Shown: in pieces, positions 5,646 to 11,514 of the stretch
Layout of the letters: every line of letters begins with the position of its first letter
How positions within the stretch are numbered: position 1 is the stretch's first letter
Assembly (NCBI GenBank): GCA_964627055.1
Contig: CAZVGV010000021.1
Span: 1-11,514, forward strand
Reading direction: 5' to 3'
DNA length: 11,514 nucleotides
From: JBBTQS01 sp964627055
Lineage (GTDB): Bacteria; Patescibacteriota; Patescibacteriia; Magasanikbacterales; JBBTQS01
Position numbers and translations under genes: made by a program
The notes under the pieces: model-generated
The model's database searches: none
The model's input: the letters and a program-made list of their open reading frames with translations, nothing else
What the model was told of the DNA's origin: nothing

Positions 5646-6041
5646 CTTACGCTTTCTCGCCAAACCGACTACGCACTGCAGTTTGTCGCAGCACTTTCCG
5701 CCCTACCTGAGGGTGGAAGTTTGTCGATTCGGGAGTTTGCTCGTCAGTCTAGCATCTCAGCTCTCTTCCTTCAACGCATCGCGATCCGGCTCAAGCAAGC
5801 GGGGATCGTAGATGCTACCAAGGGGAGCGCTGGTGGGTATCGACTTGCTCGCGCAGCGTGTGATCTCACGGTACAGGATGTCGTGGAGGGGATTGAAGGG
5901 CCTGTATCTGTTACCACGTGTATCACGCAACCCGGTGTCTGCGCGTTCGAGAACAAATGTCGCACCAAGAAGATCGCAAGCAAAATCAATTATCAAATCG
6001 CGCAACTATTGCGCAACGTCCCACTCACGGAACTTGTCTAG
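5643..6041 (+). CDS. Rrf2 family transcriptional regulator, IscR-like
   Basis: 132 residues. The N-terminus L-S-R-Q-T-D-Y-A-L is typical of Rrf2 proteins. A winged helix follows at about 25-70, with the recognition helix near 37-50 and the wing K-G-S-A-G-G-Y-R-L (60-68). Three cysteines, C93, C100 and C106, have spacing CX6CX5C, close to the CX5CX5C cluster ligands of E. coli IscR. An [Fe-S] cluster is therefore likely and the protein probably senses Fe-S, iron or redox state. IscR represses its own isc operon, and the location here, first in an iscS-iscU operon, fits that role. The inverted repeat at 5618-5632 is a candidate site. It could also be an NsrR-like NO sensor, but context favours Fe-S control. 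The next gene starts 3 nt after the stop. Confidence 0.88.
   Translation: MLTLSRQTDYALQFVAALSALPEGGSLSIREFARQSSISALFLQRIAIRLKQAGIVDATKGSAGGYRLARAACDLTVQDVVEGIEGPVSVTTCITQPGVCAFENKCRTKKIASKINYQIAQLLRNVPLTELV
6000..6014. repeat. inverted repeat GCGCAA-CTA-TTGCGC near the end of the regulator gene
   Basis: 6-bp perfect arms with a 3-nt loop, inside the coding region and about 30 nt before the iscS ATG. It shares ATTGCGCAA with the palindrome at 5634-5645. It may be an mRNA hairpin at the regulator/iscS junction or a second binding site. Confidence 0.4.
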
Positions 6042-6044
6042 TCT

Positions 6045-7340
6045 ATGCCTCAATTCCAGCCACCCAACGTACCCAAGCGCACCGTGTATCTCGATCATGC
6101 GGCAGCCACACCGATGGATCCACGTGTACTTGAAGCGATGACGCCGTACTTCACGACGATTTTTGGAAATCCAGGAGGACTCTACGATGCAGGCCGCGAG
6201 GCACTCTACGCAGTAACACAAGCACGCACGACGATTGCGAATATTTTTGGGTGCAATCCAGGCAACGTTATATTCACTGGCAGTGGTACTGAGAGTGATA
6301 ACATGGCGATCTTTGGTATTGCTCGACAGTATGCAGCAAAGGGCAAGCATCTGATCTCGCAGCCGATTGAGCATCACGCAGTGCTGCATCCGCTCGAGGC
6401 GCTCGAGAAGGAAGGGTTTGAGACGACGTATATTGCGGTTGATGAAGCCGGACGAGTAAGCGCAGATTCAGTACTTGCGGCGTTGCGTGAAGACACTACT
6501 CTCGTTTCCATCATGTACGCGAACAACGAAATTGGAACCATCAATCCAATTGCGGAGATCGGTAATGCGATTCAAAAGTGGAAGAAGGAACATGGCCGTG
6601 GCCCGACTGAGCCACCATTTCTCCATACAGATGCATGCCAGGCAGCTGGTGCGCTCGAAATGAATGTCGAGAAATTGCATGTCGATCTCATGACCATCAA
6701 CGGTTCGAAGATTTATGGACCCAAGGGCGTTGGCGCGTTATTCATTCGTAAGGGGGTTGCCATCAAACCGATTGTCATGGGTGGTGGTCAAGAATTCCGT
6801 AAGCGTGCAGGAACAGAAAATGTTGCCTACATCGTGGGGCTAGCAACCGCGCTTGCGAACATGCAGGCTGAGAAGGAAGCGGAAAATGCTCGTCTTATCG
6901 CACTGCGCGATTGGTTCATCCATGAGTTACAGACGCGCATGCCAAAGATTGTACTCAATGGACACCCGACTGAGCGTCTTCCTAATAATGTAAACGTTTC
7001 GATTCTCGATATCGAAGGAGAAGCGCTTATCCTGTATCTGGACGAGTATGGCATTAGCATGAGCACAGGAAGTGCGTGTACGAGTGAGTCACTCGATCCG
7101 TCGCACGTGATCACTGGCATTGGCCGTCCGTATGAGTATGCACATAGCAGCATGCGATTCACGCTCGGTAAGACCACAACACGTGAAGAATTGGAATATG
7201 TGCTCGATGTGCTTGTGCCGACAGTAGCGTTTTTGCGCCAAGTTTCGCCAGTACGTATCGCGATGGGGGATGAGAAAGCAGTGAGCATGGCCTCTGCCTT
7301 CGTTGAAGACGGTCTGCCACACTTCGTAACCAAGAAATAA
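6045..7340 (+). CDS. iscS: cysteine desulfurase (IscS/NifS, class I)
   Basis: PLP enzyme that turns cysteine into alanine and holds the sulfur as a persulfide for Fe-S cluster assembly. The 431 residues show Y-L-D-H-A-A-A-T-P (15-23), the cofactor-stacking H110 (IEHHAVL), D196 and Q199 in HTDACQAAG, the PLP lysine K222 in N-G-S-K-I-Y-G-P-K-G, and the persulfide cysteine C345 in STGSACTSES. The long mobile-loop form and L-D-P-S-H-V after it mark the IscS/NifS group rather than SufS. A local oddity is GNPGGLYDAG, where most relatives have GNPSS followed by a His. The C-terminus extends about 30 residues past the usual end. It starts 3 nt after the regulator and ends 1 nt before the scaffold gene, so it is clearly cotranscribed. 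Confidence 0.93.
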   Translation: MPQFQPPNVPKRTVYLDHAAATPMDPRVLEAMTPYFTTIFGNPGGLYDAGREALYAVTQARTTIANIFGCNPGNVIFTGSGTESDNMAIFGIARQYAAKGKHLISQPIEHHAVLHPLEALEKEGFETTYIAVDEAGRVSADSVLAALREDTTLVSIMYANNEIGTINPIAEIGNAIQKWKKEHGRGPTEPPFLHTDACQAAGALEMNVEKLHVDLMTINGSKIYGPKGVGALFIRKGVAIKPIVMGGGQEFRKRAGTENVAYIVGLATALANMQAEKEAENARLIALRDWFIHELQTRMPKIVLNGHPTERLPNNVNVSILDIEGEALILYLDEYGISMSTGSACTSESLDPSHVITGIGRPYEYAHSSMRFTLGKTTTREELEYVLDVLVPTVAFLRQVSPVRIAMGDEKAVSMASAFVEDGLPHFVTKK

Positions 7341-7341
7341 T

Positions 7342-8016
7342 ATGGAAGTAGTACAAAAACAAGGATCAGATGTCGTAAATGAGCACACAGGTCAGCGCTG
7401 GGTGTATTCACCTATTGTGAAGGATCACTTCTTTCATCCGCGTAATCTGTTGCTTGAGGAACCAACACCAGAAATGGAAGCGCAGTTCGATGCACGTGGT
7501 ACTGTGGGTTCTCCTGCATGCGGTGACGTGATGGATATTTGGATCAAGGTGGACAAGGCAACAGAAAGCATCACTGATCTCAAGTGGAAGACATTTGGAT
7601 GCGGGTCTGCGATTGCAGCAACATCTATGTTCTCTGTCATGGTTACAGAGGATGGCGGACTTCCTGTAACTGACGCTCTCAAAATTAAGCCGCAGGACAT
7701 CATGGTGCGTCTGGGTGGATTGCCTAATCGCAAGATTCACTGCTCCGTACTTGCGGACAAGGCGTTTCGTAAGGCGGTGAATAATTACTTTCATGCGACT
7801 GGTCAGCATGCACGAGTGCAAGTTGAAGGAAAGCGAGTGATCGATGCTGCCACCAACACAACAGATCATGACATCGAGGAAGCGGTGCTCGAAGGCGCTA
7901 CCACACTTGAGGAAGTTCAGAAGAAATTGAAGGTAGCTGTGGGGGCCAGTGTCGAAGTCCGTCAGCAAGTAGAAGAACTTATTCGCTTCTACGCGGAAAA
8001 ATATTATGGAAACTAA
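7342..8016 (+). CDS. IscU/NifU-type Fe-S scaffold with a cysteine-less BFD-like tail
   Basis: Scaffold on which the desulfurase's sulfur and iron form clusters. The 224 residues begin with the IscU-like domain (about 20-155). Visible in it are Y-S-P-I-V-K-D-H-F-F-H-P-R-N, the three ligand cysteines C60 (S-P-A-C-G-D), C87 (F-G-C-G-S) and C134 (I-H-C-S-V-L-A), plus D62 and H133. The HscA-recognition motif LPPVK of E. coli IscU is L-P-N-R-K here (127-131). After a linker, residues 168-218 resemble the BFD [2Fe-2S] domain of NifU (DIEEAVLEGATTLEEVQK). The four cysteines expected there are D168, A170, S203 and V206, so no cluster can bind in the usual way. No C-terminal Nfu domain follows. It overlaps the next gene by 11 nt. 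Confidence 0.88.
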   Translation: MEVVQKQGSDVVNEHTGQRWVYSPIVKDHFFHPRNLLLEEPTPEMEAQFDARGTVGSPACGDVMDIWIKVDKATESITDLKWKTFGCGSAIAATSMFSVMVTEDGGLPVTDALKIKPQDIMVRLGGLPNRKIHCSVLADKAFRKAVNNYFHATGQHARVQVEGKRVIDAATNTTDHDIEEAVLEGATTLEEVQKKLKVAVGASVEVRQQVEELIRFYAEKYYGN

Positions 8017-8347
8017 CGAAGCGGCAGTGGCCGAGGATGGGGTCAAAGGCCCTGATGATATTCGCGTGTGCTGTGGCGGTGACTGCATGGCGCGCCGTTC
8101 AGCAGAACTGCTTGTGGTACTTGAAGAAAAATATAAGGACGATCCTACAGCCTCGGTTGCAACCTGTCGTTGCACCGGGTATTGTAGTATTGGTCCAAAT
8201 GTCGATGTCAACGGTAATATTGTGCACCATAACTCGCCTCGCAATGTCGTGGAGCACGTTGAGCACGCTCGAACACTTCCACCGCAGCAGGGTATGGTAA
8301 CTGATGCTGCCATTGACCAACTTATTCAGCGCGAAGATTTATTTTAA
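8006..8347 (+). CDS. thioredoxin-like [2Fe-2S] ferredoxin
   Basis: 113 residues with the pattern of thioredoxin-fold [2Fe-2S] proteins (NuoE-like or Clostridium pasteurianum-type). The first pair, C22-x4-C27 (in VCCGGDCMARRSAELL), precedes the helix; the second pair, C56-x3-C60, sits in C-R-C-T-G-Y-C-S-I-G-P-N-V-D-V, followed by H-N-S-P-R-N-V-V-E-H-V. Extra cysteines C23 and C54 adjoin the ligand pairs. It is probably a soluble electron carrier for cluster assembly, perhaps reduced by the divergent flavoprotein, taking the place of the adrenodoxin-like Fdx of classical isc operons. The ATG at 8006 overlaps the end of the scaffold gene, so translation is coupled. The last 25 residues are an extension of unknown role. 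Confidence 0.82.
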   Translation: METNEAAVAEDGVKGPDDIRVCCGGDCMARRSAELLVVLEEKYKDDPTASVATCRCTGYCSIGPNVDVNGNIVHHNSPRNVVEHVEHARTLPPQQGMVTDAAIDQLIQREDLF

Positions 8348-8348
8348 T

Positions 8349-8600
8349 ATGGAAGACATTCGTGAACGCAAGACAGGTCGCATTCGCAAGATTGTCATCG
8401 ATCAAGATCTCTGCATCGGTGCCGCGAGCTGCGTGGTGGTCACACCTGGTGTGTTTCAAATGAATGATGAGCAGAAGGCGTACATTGTTGATCCAGAGGC
8501 TGCAGATGACGACATGCTTCTCTTGTCCGCGCAGAGCTGTCCTGTATTGGCAGTCAAACTTTTCGACGAAGAAGGCAACCAAATTTTCCCGGAGAACTAA
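8349..8600 (+). CDS. ferredoxin with three cluster cysteines ([3Fe-4S]/[4Fe-4S] type)
   Basis: 83 residues, one-cluster ferredoxin fold. The first motif is C22-I-G-A-A-S-C28, in which the middle cysteine of the usual CxxCxxC is Ala25, and the remote cysteine is C64 in S-C-P-V. The sequence V-T-P-G-V-F-Q after C28 and the C-P-V-x-A-V ending match the Streptomyces-type ferredoxins that carry a [3Fe-4S] cluster and feed cytochromes P450. I chose the ATG at 8349, one base after the previous stop; an earlier in-frame ATG at 8304 would overlap the preceding gene by 44 nt. The first 16 residues are basic. It is the second ferredoxin of this operon and a plausible partner of the FNR-like flavoprotein. 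Confidence 0.85.
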   Translation: MEDIRERKTGRIRKIVIDQDLCIGAASCVVVTPGVFQMNDEQKAYIVDPEAADDDMLLLSAQSCPVLAVKLFDEEGNQIFPEN

Positions 8601-8602
8601 TC

Positions 8603-9262
8603 ATGTCACTTTTCATTGTTGCTACTCCTATTGGTAATCTTGGGGATCTCACGGCGCGAGCACACGAGATTCTTTGTGCAGTGCCTGTAGTTTGTTGCGA
8701 GGATACGCGTGTAACCAAGAAGTTGCTGACCCATATTGGAAGTACAGCGCGCACGTTGCGACTTGACGAACATGCCACTGCAAAGACCATGCATGAGATT
8801 CGCGCTGTATTAGAAGCAGGGAAGGATGTTGCTGTAGTAAGTGATGCCGGAACCCCTGGTGTCTCCGATCCGGGCGCTGCAGTTGTTGCGTACGTGAGTG
8901 CGCATCTTCCTGATGTGCAGATCGTGCCTGTGCCAGGTCCAAGCGCTCTTGCTGCTGCGCTTTCTGTGTGCGGATTTGCTTTTGATCGCGTGTCCTTCCT
9001 TGGATTCTTGCCAGTGAAGAAAGGACGACAATCTCGTATTGCTGAAATAGCTGCTGACCCGGCCTGCATTGTACTCTATGAGTCTGTTCACCGGATCAAG
9101 AAGCTTCTTGATGAACTTGAGGGTGCGATTGGTGATCGCCCGGTAGTAGTTTGTCGAGAATTGACGAAACAGTTCGAGACCATATATCGTGGGACTGTTA
9201 CGCAGGTTCGTCCGAACATTCTAGAGAAAGGTGAGTTCGTACTCGTTATCTCACCTCGTTAA
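8603..9262 (+). CDS. rsmI: 16S rRNA (cytidine-1402 2'-O) methyltransferase
   Basis: Methylates the ribose of C1402 in the decoding centre of 16S rRNA using SAM. The 219 residues show the tetrapyrrole-methylase fold with the RsmI hallmarks: A-T-P-I-G-N-L-G-D-L (7-16), C-E-D-T-R-V-T-K-K-L-L (32-42), VSDAGTPGVSDPG (79-91), V-P-G-P-S-A (110-115) and F-L-G-F-L-P with K-K-G. RsmI is usually 270-290 residues. This one ends at the methylase core and lacks the small C-terminal helical domain. GGAG lies about 9 nt upstream of the ATG, which is 2 nt after the ferredoxin stop, so it is at the end of the Fe-S operon. Its stop abuts the terminator of an opposing RNA gene. Confidence 0.92.
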   Translation: MSLFIVATPIGNLGDLTARAHEILCAVPVVCCEDTRVTKKLLTHIGSTARTLRLDEHATAKTMHEIRAVLEAGKDVAVVSDAGTPGVSDPGAAVVAYVSAHLPDVQIVPVPGPSALAAALSVCGFAFDRVSFLGFLPVKKGRQSRIAEIAADPACIVLYESVHRIKKLLDELEGAIGDRPVVVCRELTKQFETIYRGTVTQVRPNILEKGEFVLVISPR

Positions 9263-9265
9263 TGC

Positions 9266-9315
9266 AAAAAAAGAGACCCTCACAAAGTACGGTAGGCGTA
9301 CAGAATGAGGGTCTC
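9266..9315 (-). terminator. intrinsic terminator of the noncoding RNA
   Basis: Minus strand: GAGACCCTCA (9315-9306) pairs perfectly with TGAGGGTCTC (9282-9273), with an inner GTAC/GTAC helix, followed by seven Ts (9272-9266). On the plus strand no T run follows the stem, so it does not serve rsmI well. Confidence 0.88.
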
Positions 9316-9521
9316 GAACGAATGTGCACGTACTGCTGTGACGGGGGTGTAAGGCCATTGAGCCACGGTCCATGGATCGACACCATGGATTCGTGACACC
9401 ACCATTGTTCAGTCATGACTCACCAGGGCATAAGGGCGGAGGCGGACCGAGCATCCAGGTGTGTCAGAGCAACGAAGCTCTAGCACGTGCATCAAACGAA
9501 CACTCCATGCGGCAGCATGGA
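9266..9521 (-). ncRNA. probable structured noncoding RNA of about 250 nt, class unassigned
   Basis: This interval between rsmI and metG holds no convincing protein gene, but the minus strand has a complete transcription unit: a good promoter at 9556-9528 and an intrinsic terminator at 9315-9266. The predicted RNA has several helices. CCATGC pairs with GCATGG right at the 5' end (9520-9505). TGCACGTGCT (9491-9482) pairs with AGTACGTGCA (9334-9325) as a 10-bp helix closing the body. AGAGC/GCTCT flank a TTCGTT loop (9481-9466). GTCACG plus TCCATGG pair with CCATGGA plus CGTGGC near 9397-9362. CGGTCC (9449-9444) could instead pair with GGACCG (9371-9366). I do not find the signature sequences of RNase P, SRP RNA or tmRNA. 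It could be a divergent 6S RNA or a new class. Confidence 0.65.
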
Positions 9522-9527
9522 AAATCC

Positions 9528-9556
9528 ATAGTACATGAATCTCCACAACTAGTCAA
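9528..9556 (-). promoter_or_regulatory. promoter of the noncoding RNA
   Basis: On the minus strand TTGACT (9556-9551), exactly 17 nt, then TACTAT (9533-9528): two 5/6 matches at ideal spacing. The -35 ends only 4 nt from the metG ATG, so the two genes are back to back. Confidence 0.75.
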
Positions 9557-9560
9557 GCGT

Positions 9561-11066
9561 ATGCCAAAGACGTATTTTCTTACCACGCCAATCTACTATA
9601 TTAATGATCGGCCCCACATTGGGCATGCGTATACCACAATCGTTGCCGATGTGATTGCTCGATTTCAGCGTCTTACTGGTGCTGAGGTTTTTTTCGCTAC
9701 AGGAACAGACGAGAACAGCCAGAAAAGTGTTGACGCTGCGCAAAAAGCAGGAGCAACGGATATCCAGCAATACATTGATGGTATGGCAGCGCAGTGGGAG
9801 GCGACGTGGCGTGAACTCGACCTCACCTTTTCTGATTTTATTCGTACGACGCATTCGCGCCACCTTACGGCAGTGCGCGAATTTTTCCGTCGTGTAGAAG
9901 CAAAGGGTGATATTTATGAGGGTGAGTACGTGGGGTTGTACTGCACGGGATGCGAAGCATTCTACCGTACGAGTGATCTCAACGAAGCAGGCGAATGCCC
10001 ATTGCACCGCCGTAAGCCAGAAATGATTCGCGAGAAGAACTATTTCTTCCGCCTCACCAAGTATCGAGATGCATTACTCGCGTACATTGAAGCGCATCCT
10101 GAATTTATTCAACCAACGTCGCGTCGGAATGAAATCATCAACTACATCACGAACCACCTAGAAGACGTTAGCATCTCCCGTCAGAGTCAAAAGTGGGGGA
10201 TTCCTGTGCCAGGTGATGAGTCACAAGTGCTGTATGTATGGTTTGATGCACTCATCAACTATATTTCGGTGATTGGCTTTGGAACGGACGATGCACAGTT
10301 CAAGAAGTTTTGGCCAGCGCAAGTACAGCTTGTGGGCAAGGATATCATCAAATTCCACTGTGCACTCTGGCCTGCGATGCTCATGGCAGCGGATATTGCG
10401 ATTCCTGAGCGCGTGTTCGCACACGGATTCTTTACGATCGATGGGCAGAAGATGAGTAAGTCGTTGGGGAACGTTGTTGATCCAGTAACGACCGCACAGA
10501 AGTACACGAAAGATGCCCTCCGATATTTCTTGCTACGTGAAATTACGTTTGGTGAGGATGGAGACTTCTCATTGCAGAAACTCGAAACACGGTATAACGA
10601 TGAATTGGGTAATGCTCTGGGCAACTTGGTATCACGGGTTGTTGTCATGCAACACAAGTTCAGTGCAGGGGTGATTCCAGTATGTGGGGTGCCAGCTCCT
10701 GATTTTGAAGCAACGTGGACACACTATCGCGATGCAATGGAGCGATTTGATTTTACCGCAGCGCTGAGCACGATTTGGGATCACGTACATGCAGCGAATC
10801 GTATGATCACCGAGGAGAAGCCGTGGGAACTTGCGAAAGCAGGTGATGAGCGTCTCGGCACTGTGCTATACTTGCTTGCAGATACCTTGATGCATGTTGC
10901 ATACATGCTCTTGCCAATCATGCCTGAAACCGCAGCAAAGATGCTCGAACAACTTGGCTGTGGTGCGCCAGGTGCAACGTGGGGAGAAGACATCGATCGC
11001 GCACACATTGCCTCAGGGCAACGCGTCGGTGAATCGCACATTCTCTTCCCAAAGATTGGTGAGTAA
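9561..11066 (+). CDS. metG: methionyl-tRNA synthetase
   Basis: Charges tRNA-Met for initiation and elongation. The 501 residues begin with TYFLTTPIYYIN and carry H19-I-G-H22 and K297-M-S-K-S301, the two ATP-site signatures. A zinc knuckle (C128-x2-C131 and C146-x2-H149) sits in the connective-peptide insertion, followed by E-K-N-Y-F-F. V-W-F-D-A-L-I-N-Y marks the active site and the anticodon helix bundle includes E-E-K-P-W (around residue 420). It ends after the bundle and lacks the C-terminal EMAP/tRNA-binding domain seen in longer forms. The frame stays open 63 codons upstream of the ATG I chose, but those codons lie across the noncoding RNA gene and do not look like MetRS. No Shine-Dalgarno; its own promoter is not evident. 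Confidence 0.95.
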   Translation: MPKTYFLTTPIYYINDRPHIGHAYTTIVADVIARFQRLTGAEVFFATGTDENSQKSVDAAQKAGATDIQQYIDGMAAQWEATWRELDLTFSDFIRTTHSRHLTAVREFFRRVEAKGDIYEGEYVGLYCTGCEAFYRTSDLNEAGECPLHRRKPEMIREKNYFFRLTKYRDALLAYIEAHPEFIQPTSRRNEIINYITNHLEDVSISRQSQKWGIPVPGDESQVLYVWFDALINYISVIGFGTDDAQFKKFWPAQVQLVGKDIIKFHCALWPAMLMAADIAIPERVFAHGFFTIDGQKMSKSLGNVVDPVTTAQKYTKDALRYFLLREITFGEDGDFSLQKLETRYNDELGNALGNLVSRVVVMQHKFSAGVIPVCGVPAPDFEATWTHYRDAMERFDFTAALSTIWDHVHAANRMITEEKPWELAKAGDERLGTVLYLLADTLMHVAYMLLPIMPETAAKMLEQLGCGAPGATWGEDIDRAHIASGQRVGESHILFPKIGE

Positions 11067-11083
11067 TTCACCCCGTGTCGCGT

Positions 11084-11514
11084 ATGAAAATTGCAGAAGT
11101 CTTTAACCCAGATGTATTTCTGTTTTTGGCGATGCTCGGGTTTACAACCTTTGGGTGGATGGCTGGTGCAATTCATGCGATAGGTTCGGTGGTGGGAACT
11201 GTAGCCGGTGCGTATGTGGCAACACATTATAATGTTTCCATTACGGAGTGGTTCCTCACGCGTGTGAATTTTCCTGTGGGAACGGCACATGTACTCGTGT
11301 TCTTCAGCACCTTCTTTATCGTGAATCGGTTGGTGGGAATGGCGTTTTGGATTCTGGACAAGAGTCTCGACATCATGCATACGATTCCGTTTCTCAAATC
11401 AATCAACCATTTTCTGGGCGGTGTTGCCGGGTTTTTGGAGGGGTCGTTGGTGTTAGGACTCGGAATCGCATACCTCTCCGCGTTTCCGTTTGGTGATGGT
11501 GTGCGTAATTTCTT
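11084..11514 (+). CDS. CvpA-like membrane protein (cut by right edge)
   Basis: 143 codons are visible, open to the window end. Several hydrophobic segments are present (about residues 11-46, 66-84 and 115-136), with small-residue-rich helices (GAIHAIGSVVGTVAGAYVA). A stretch reading I-P-F-L-K-S-I-N-H-F-L-G-G-V-A-G-F is typical of the CvpA (colicin V production) family, where P-x-L-x-x-x-N-x-x-x-G-x-x-x-G links two membrane helices. CvpA proteins are integral inner-membrane proteins linked to envelope stress and secretion, with no clear biochemical function. I chose the ATG at 11084, 17 nt after metG; a GTG at 11075 is in frame. The first residues are short and soluble. It is probably cotranscribed with metG. 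Confidence 0.72.
   Translation, partial: MKIAEVFNPDVFLFLAMLGFTTFGWMAGAIHAIGSVVGTVAGAYVATHYNVSITEWFLTRVNFPVGTAHVLVFFSTFFIVNRLVGMAFWILDKSLDIMHTIPFLKSINHFLGGVAGFLEGSLVLGLGIAYLSAFPFGDGVRNF

Noticed and set aside
8304..8348. Earlier ATG for the three-cysteine ferredoxin
   Set aside because: It would overlap the preceding gene by 44 nt and add a segment that ferredoxins lack; the ATG at 8349 sits 1 nt after the preceding stop, like its neighbours.
9442..9453. 12-nt match of the RNA (ATGCTCGGTCCG) to E. coli 6S RNA as I remember it
   Set aside because: One short match from memory in a different structural context is not enough to call 6S RNA; a covariance-model search is needed.
9372..9560. In-frame 63-codon extension of metG
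   Set aside because: MetRS proteins start close to the TYFLTTPIYYIN segment; the upstream codons overlap the noncoding RNA and its promoter.
9263..9560. T-box, SAM or other riboswitch leader for metG
   Set aside because: No T-box or SAM-I consensus is visible on the plus strand, and the inverted repeat has its T run on the minus strand only.
1..11514. Alternative genetic code with TGA as glycine
   Set aside because: Genes end normally, mostly in TAA or TAG, the Cys-rich gene ends in TGA right before a terminator, and no conserved Gly is encoded by TGA.
1..11514. CRISPR array, insertion sequence, tRNA or rRNA genes
   Set aside because: No regularly spaced repeats, transposase or terminal repeats, and no tRNA or rRNA signature were seen on either strand.

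Overview
The window looks like chromosomal DNA of a Patescibacteria/CPR-type bacterium, possibly Peregrinibacteria-like. This is inferred from style, not from a marker gene: base composition is near 50% G+C, genes are packed 1-20 nt apart, several housekeeping proteins are at the short end of their families (GpsA, RsmI, a minimal MetRS), and most genes lack a Shine-Dalgarno sequence. TGA acts as a normal stop, so the Gly-recoded Gracilibacteria code is unlikely.

Layout. (1) Positions 1-698, minus strand: a small lipoprotein with Cys-rich repeats, overlapping by 20 nt a hypothetical gene that runs off the left edge. (2) 778-3503, plus strand: a tight operon of gpsA, a Fe/Mn superoxide dismutase, a 2-Cys peroxiredoxin and an RNase H-fold exonuclease, closed by an intrinsic terminator at 3528-3554. 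(3) 3558-4903: a self-contained unit (promoter, leader with inverted repeats, Shine-Dalgarno, large Cys-rich lipoprotein, nested-hairpin terminator) that is visibly richer in G+C than its neighbours and looks transferred. (4) 4902-9262: an iron-sulfur and electron-transfer region. A ferredoxin-NAD(P)H reductase on the minus strand is divergent from an operon of Rrf2/IscR-like regulator, cysteine desulfurase, IscU/NifU scaffold, thioredoxin-like [2Fe-2S] ferredoxin, three-cysteine ferredoxin and rsmI. (5) 9266-9521, minus strand: a probable structured noncoding RNA with a good promoter and a textbook terminator. (6) 9561-11514: metG followed by a CvpA-like membrane protein cut by the right edge.

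How the parts work together. The regulator has three cysteines spaced like the cluster ligands of IscR, and an inverted repeat lies between it and the reductase gene, so it could sense Fe-S status and control both directions. IscS supplies sulfur, the IscU-like protein is the scaffold, and the reductase plus two ferredoxins could supply electrons. HscA, HscB, IscA and frataxin genes are absent from the cluster. The scaffold's HscA-binding motif is altered, and its C-terminal tail resembles a BFD [2Fe-2S] domain that has lost all four cysteines. The upstream SOD/peroxiredoxin pair suggests a cell that meets oxygen. The best candidates for something undescribed are the 9266-9521 RNA, the cysteine-less BFD tail and the transferred Cys-rich lipoprotein cassette.
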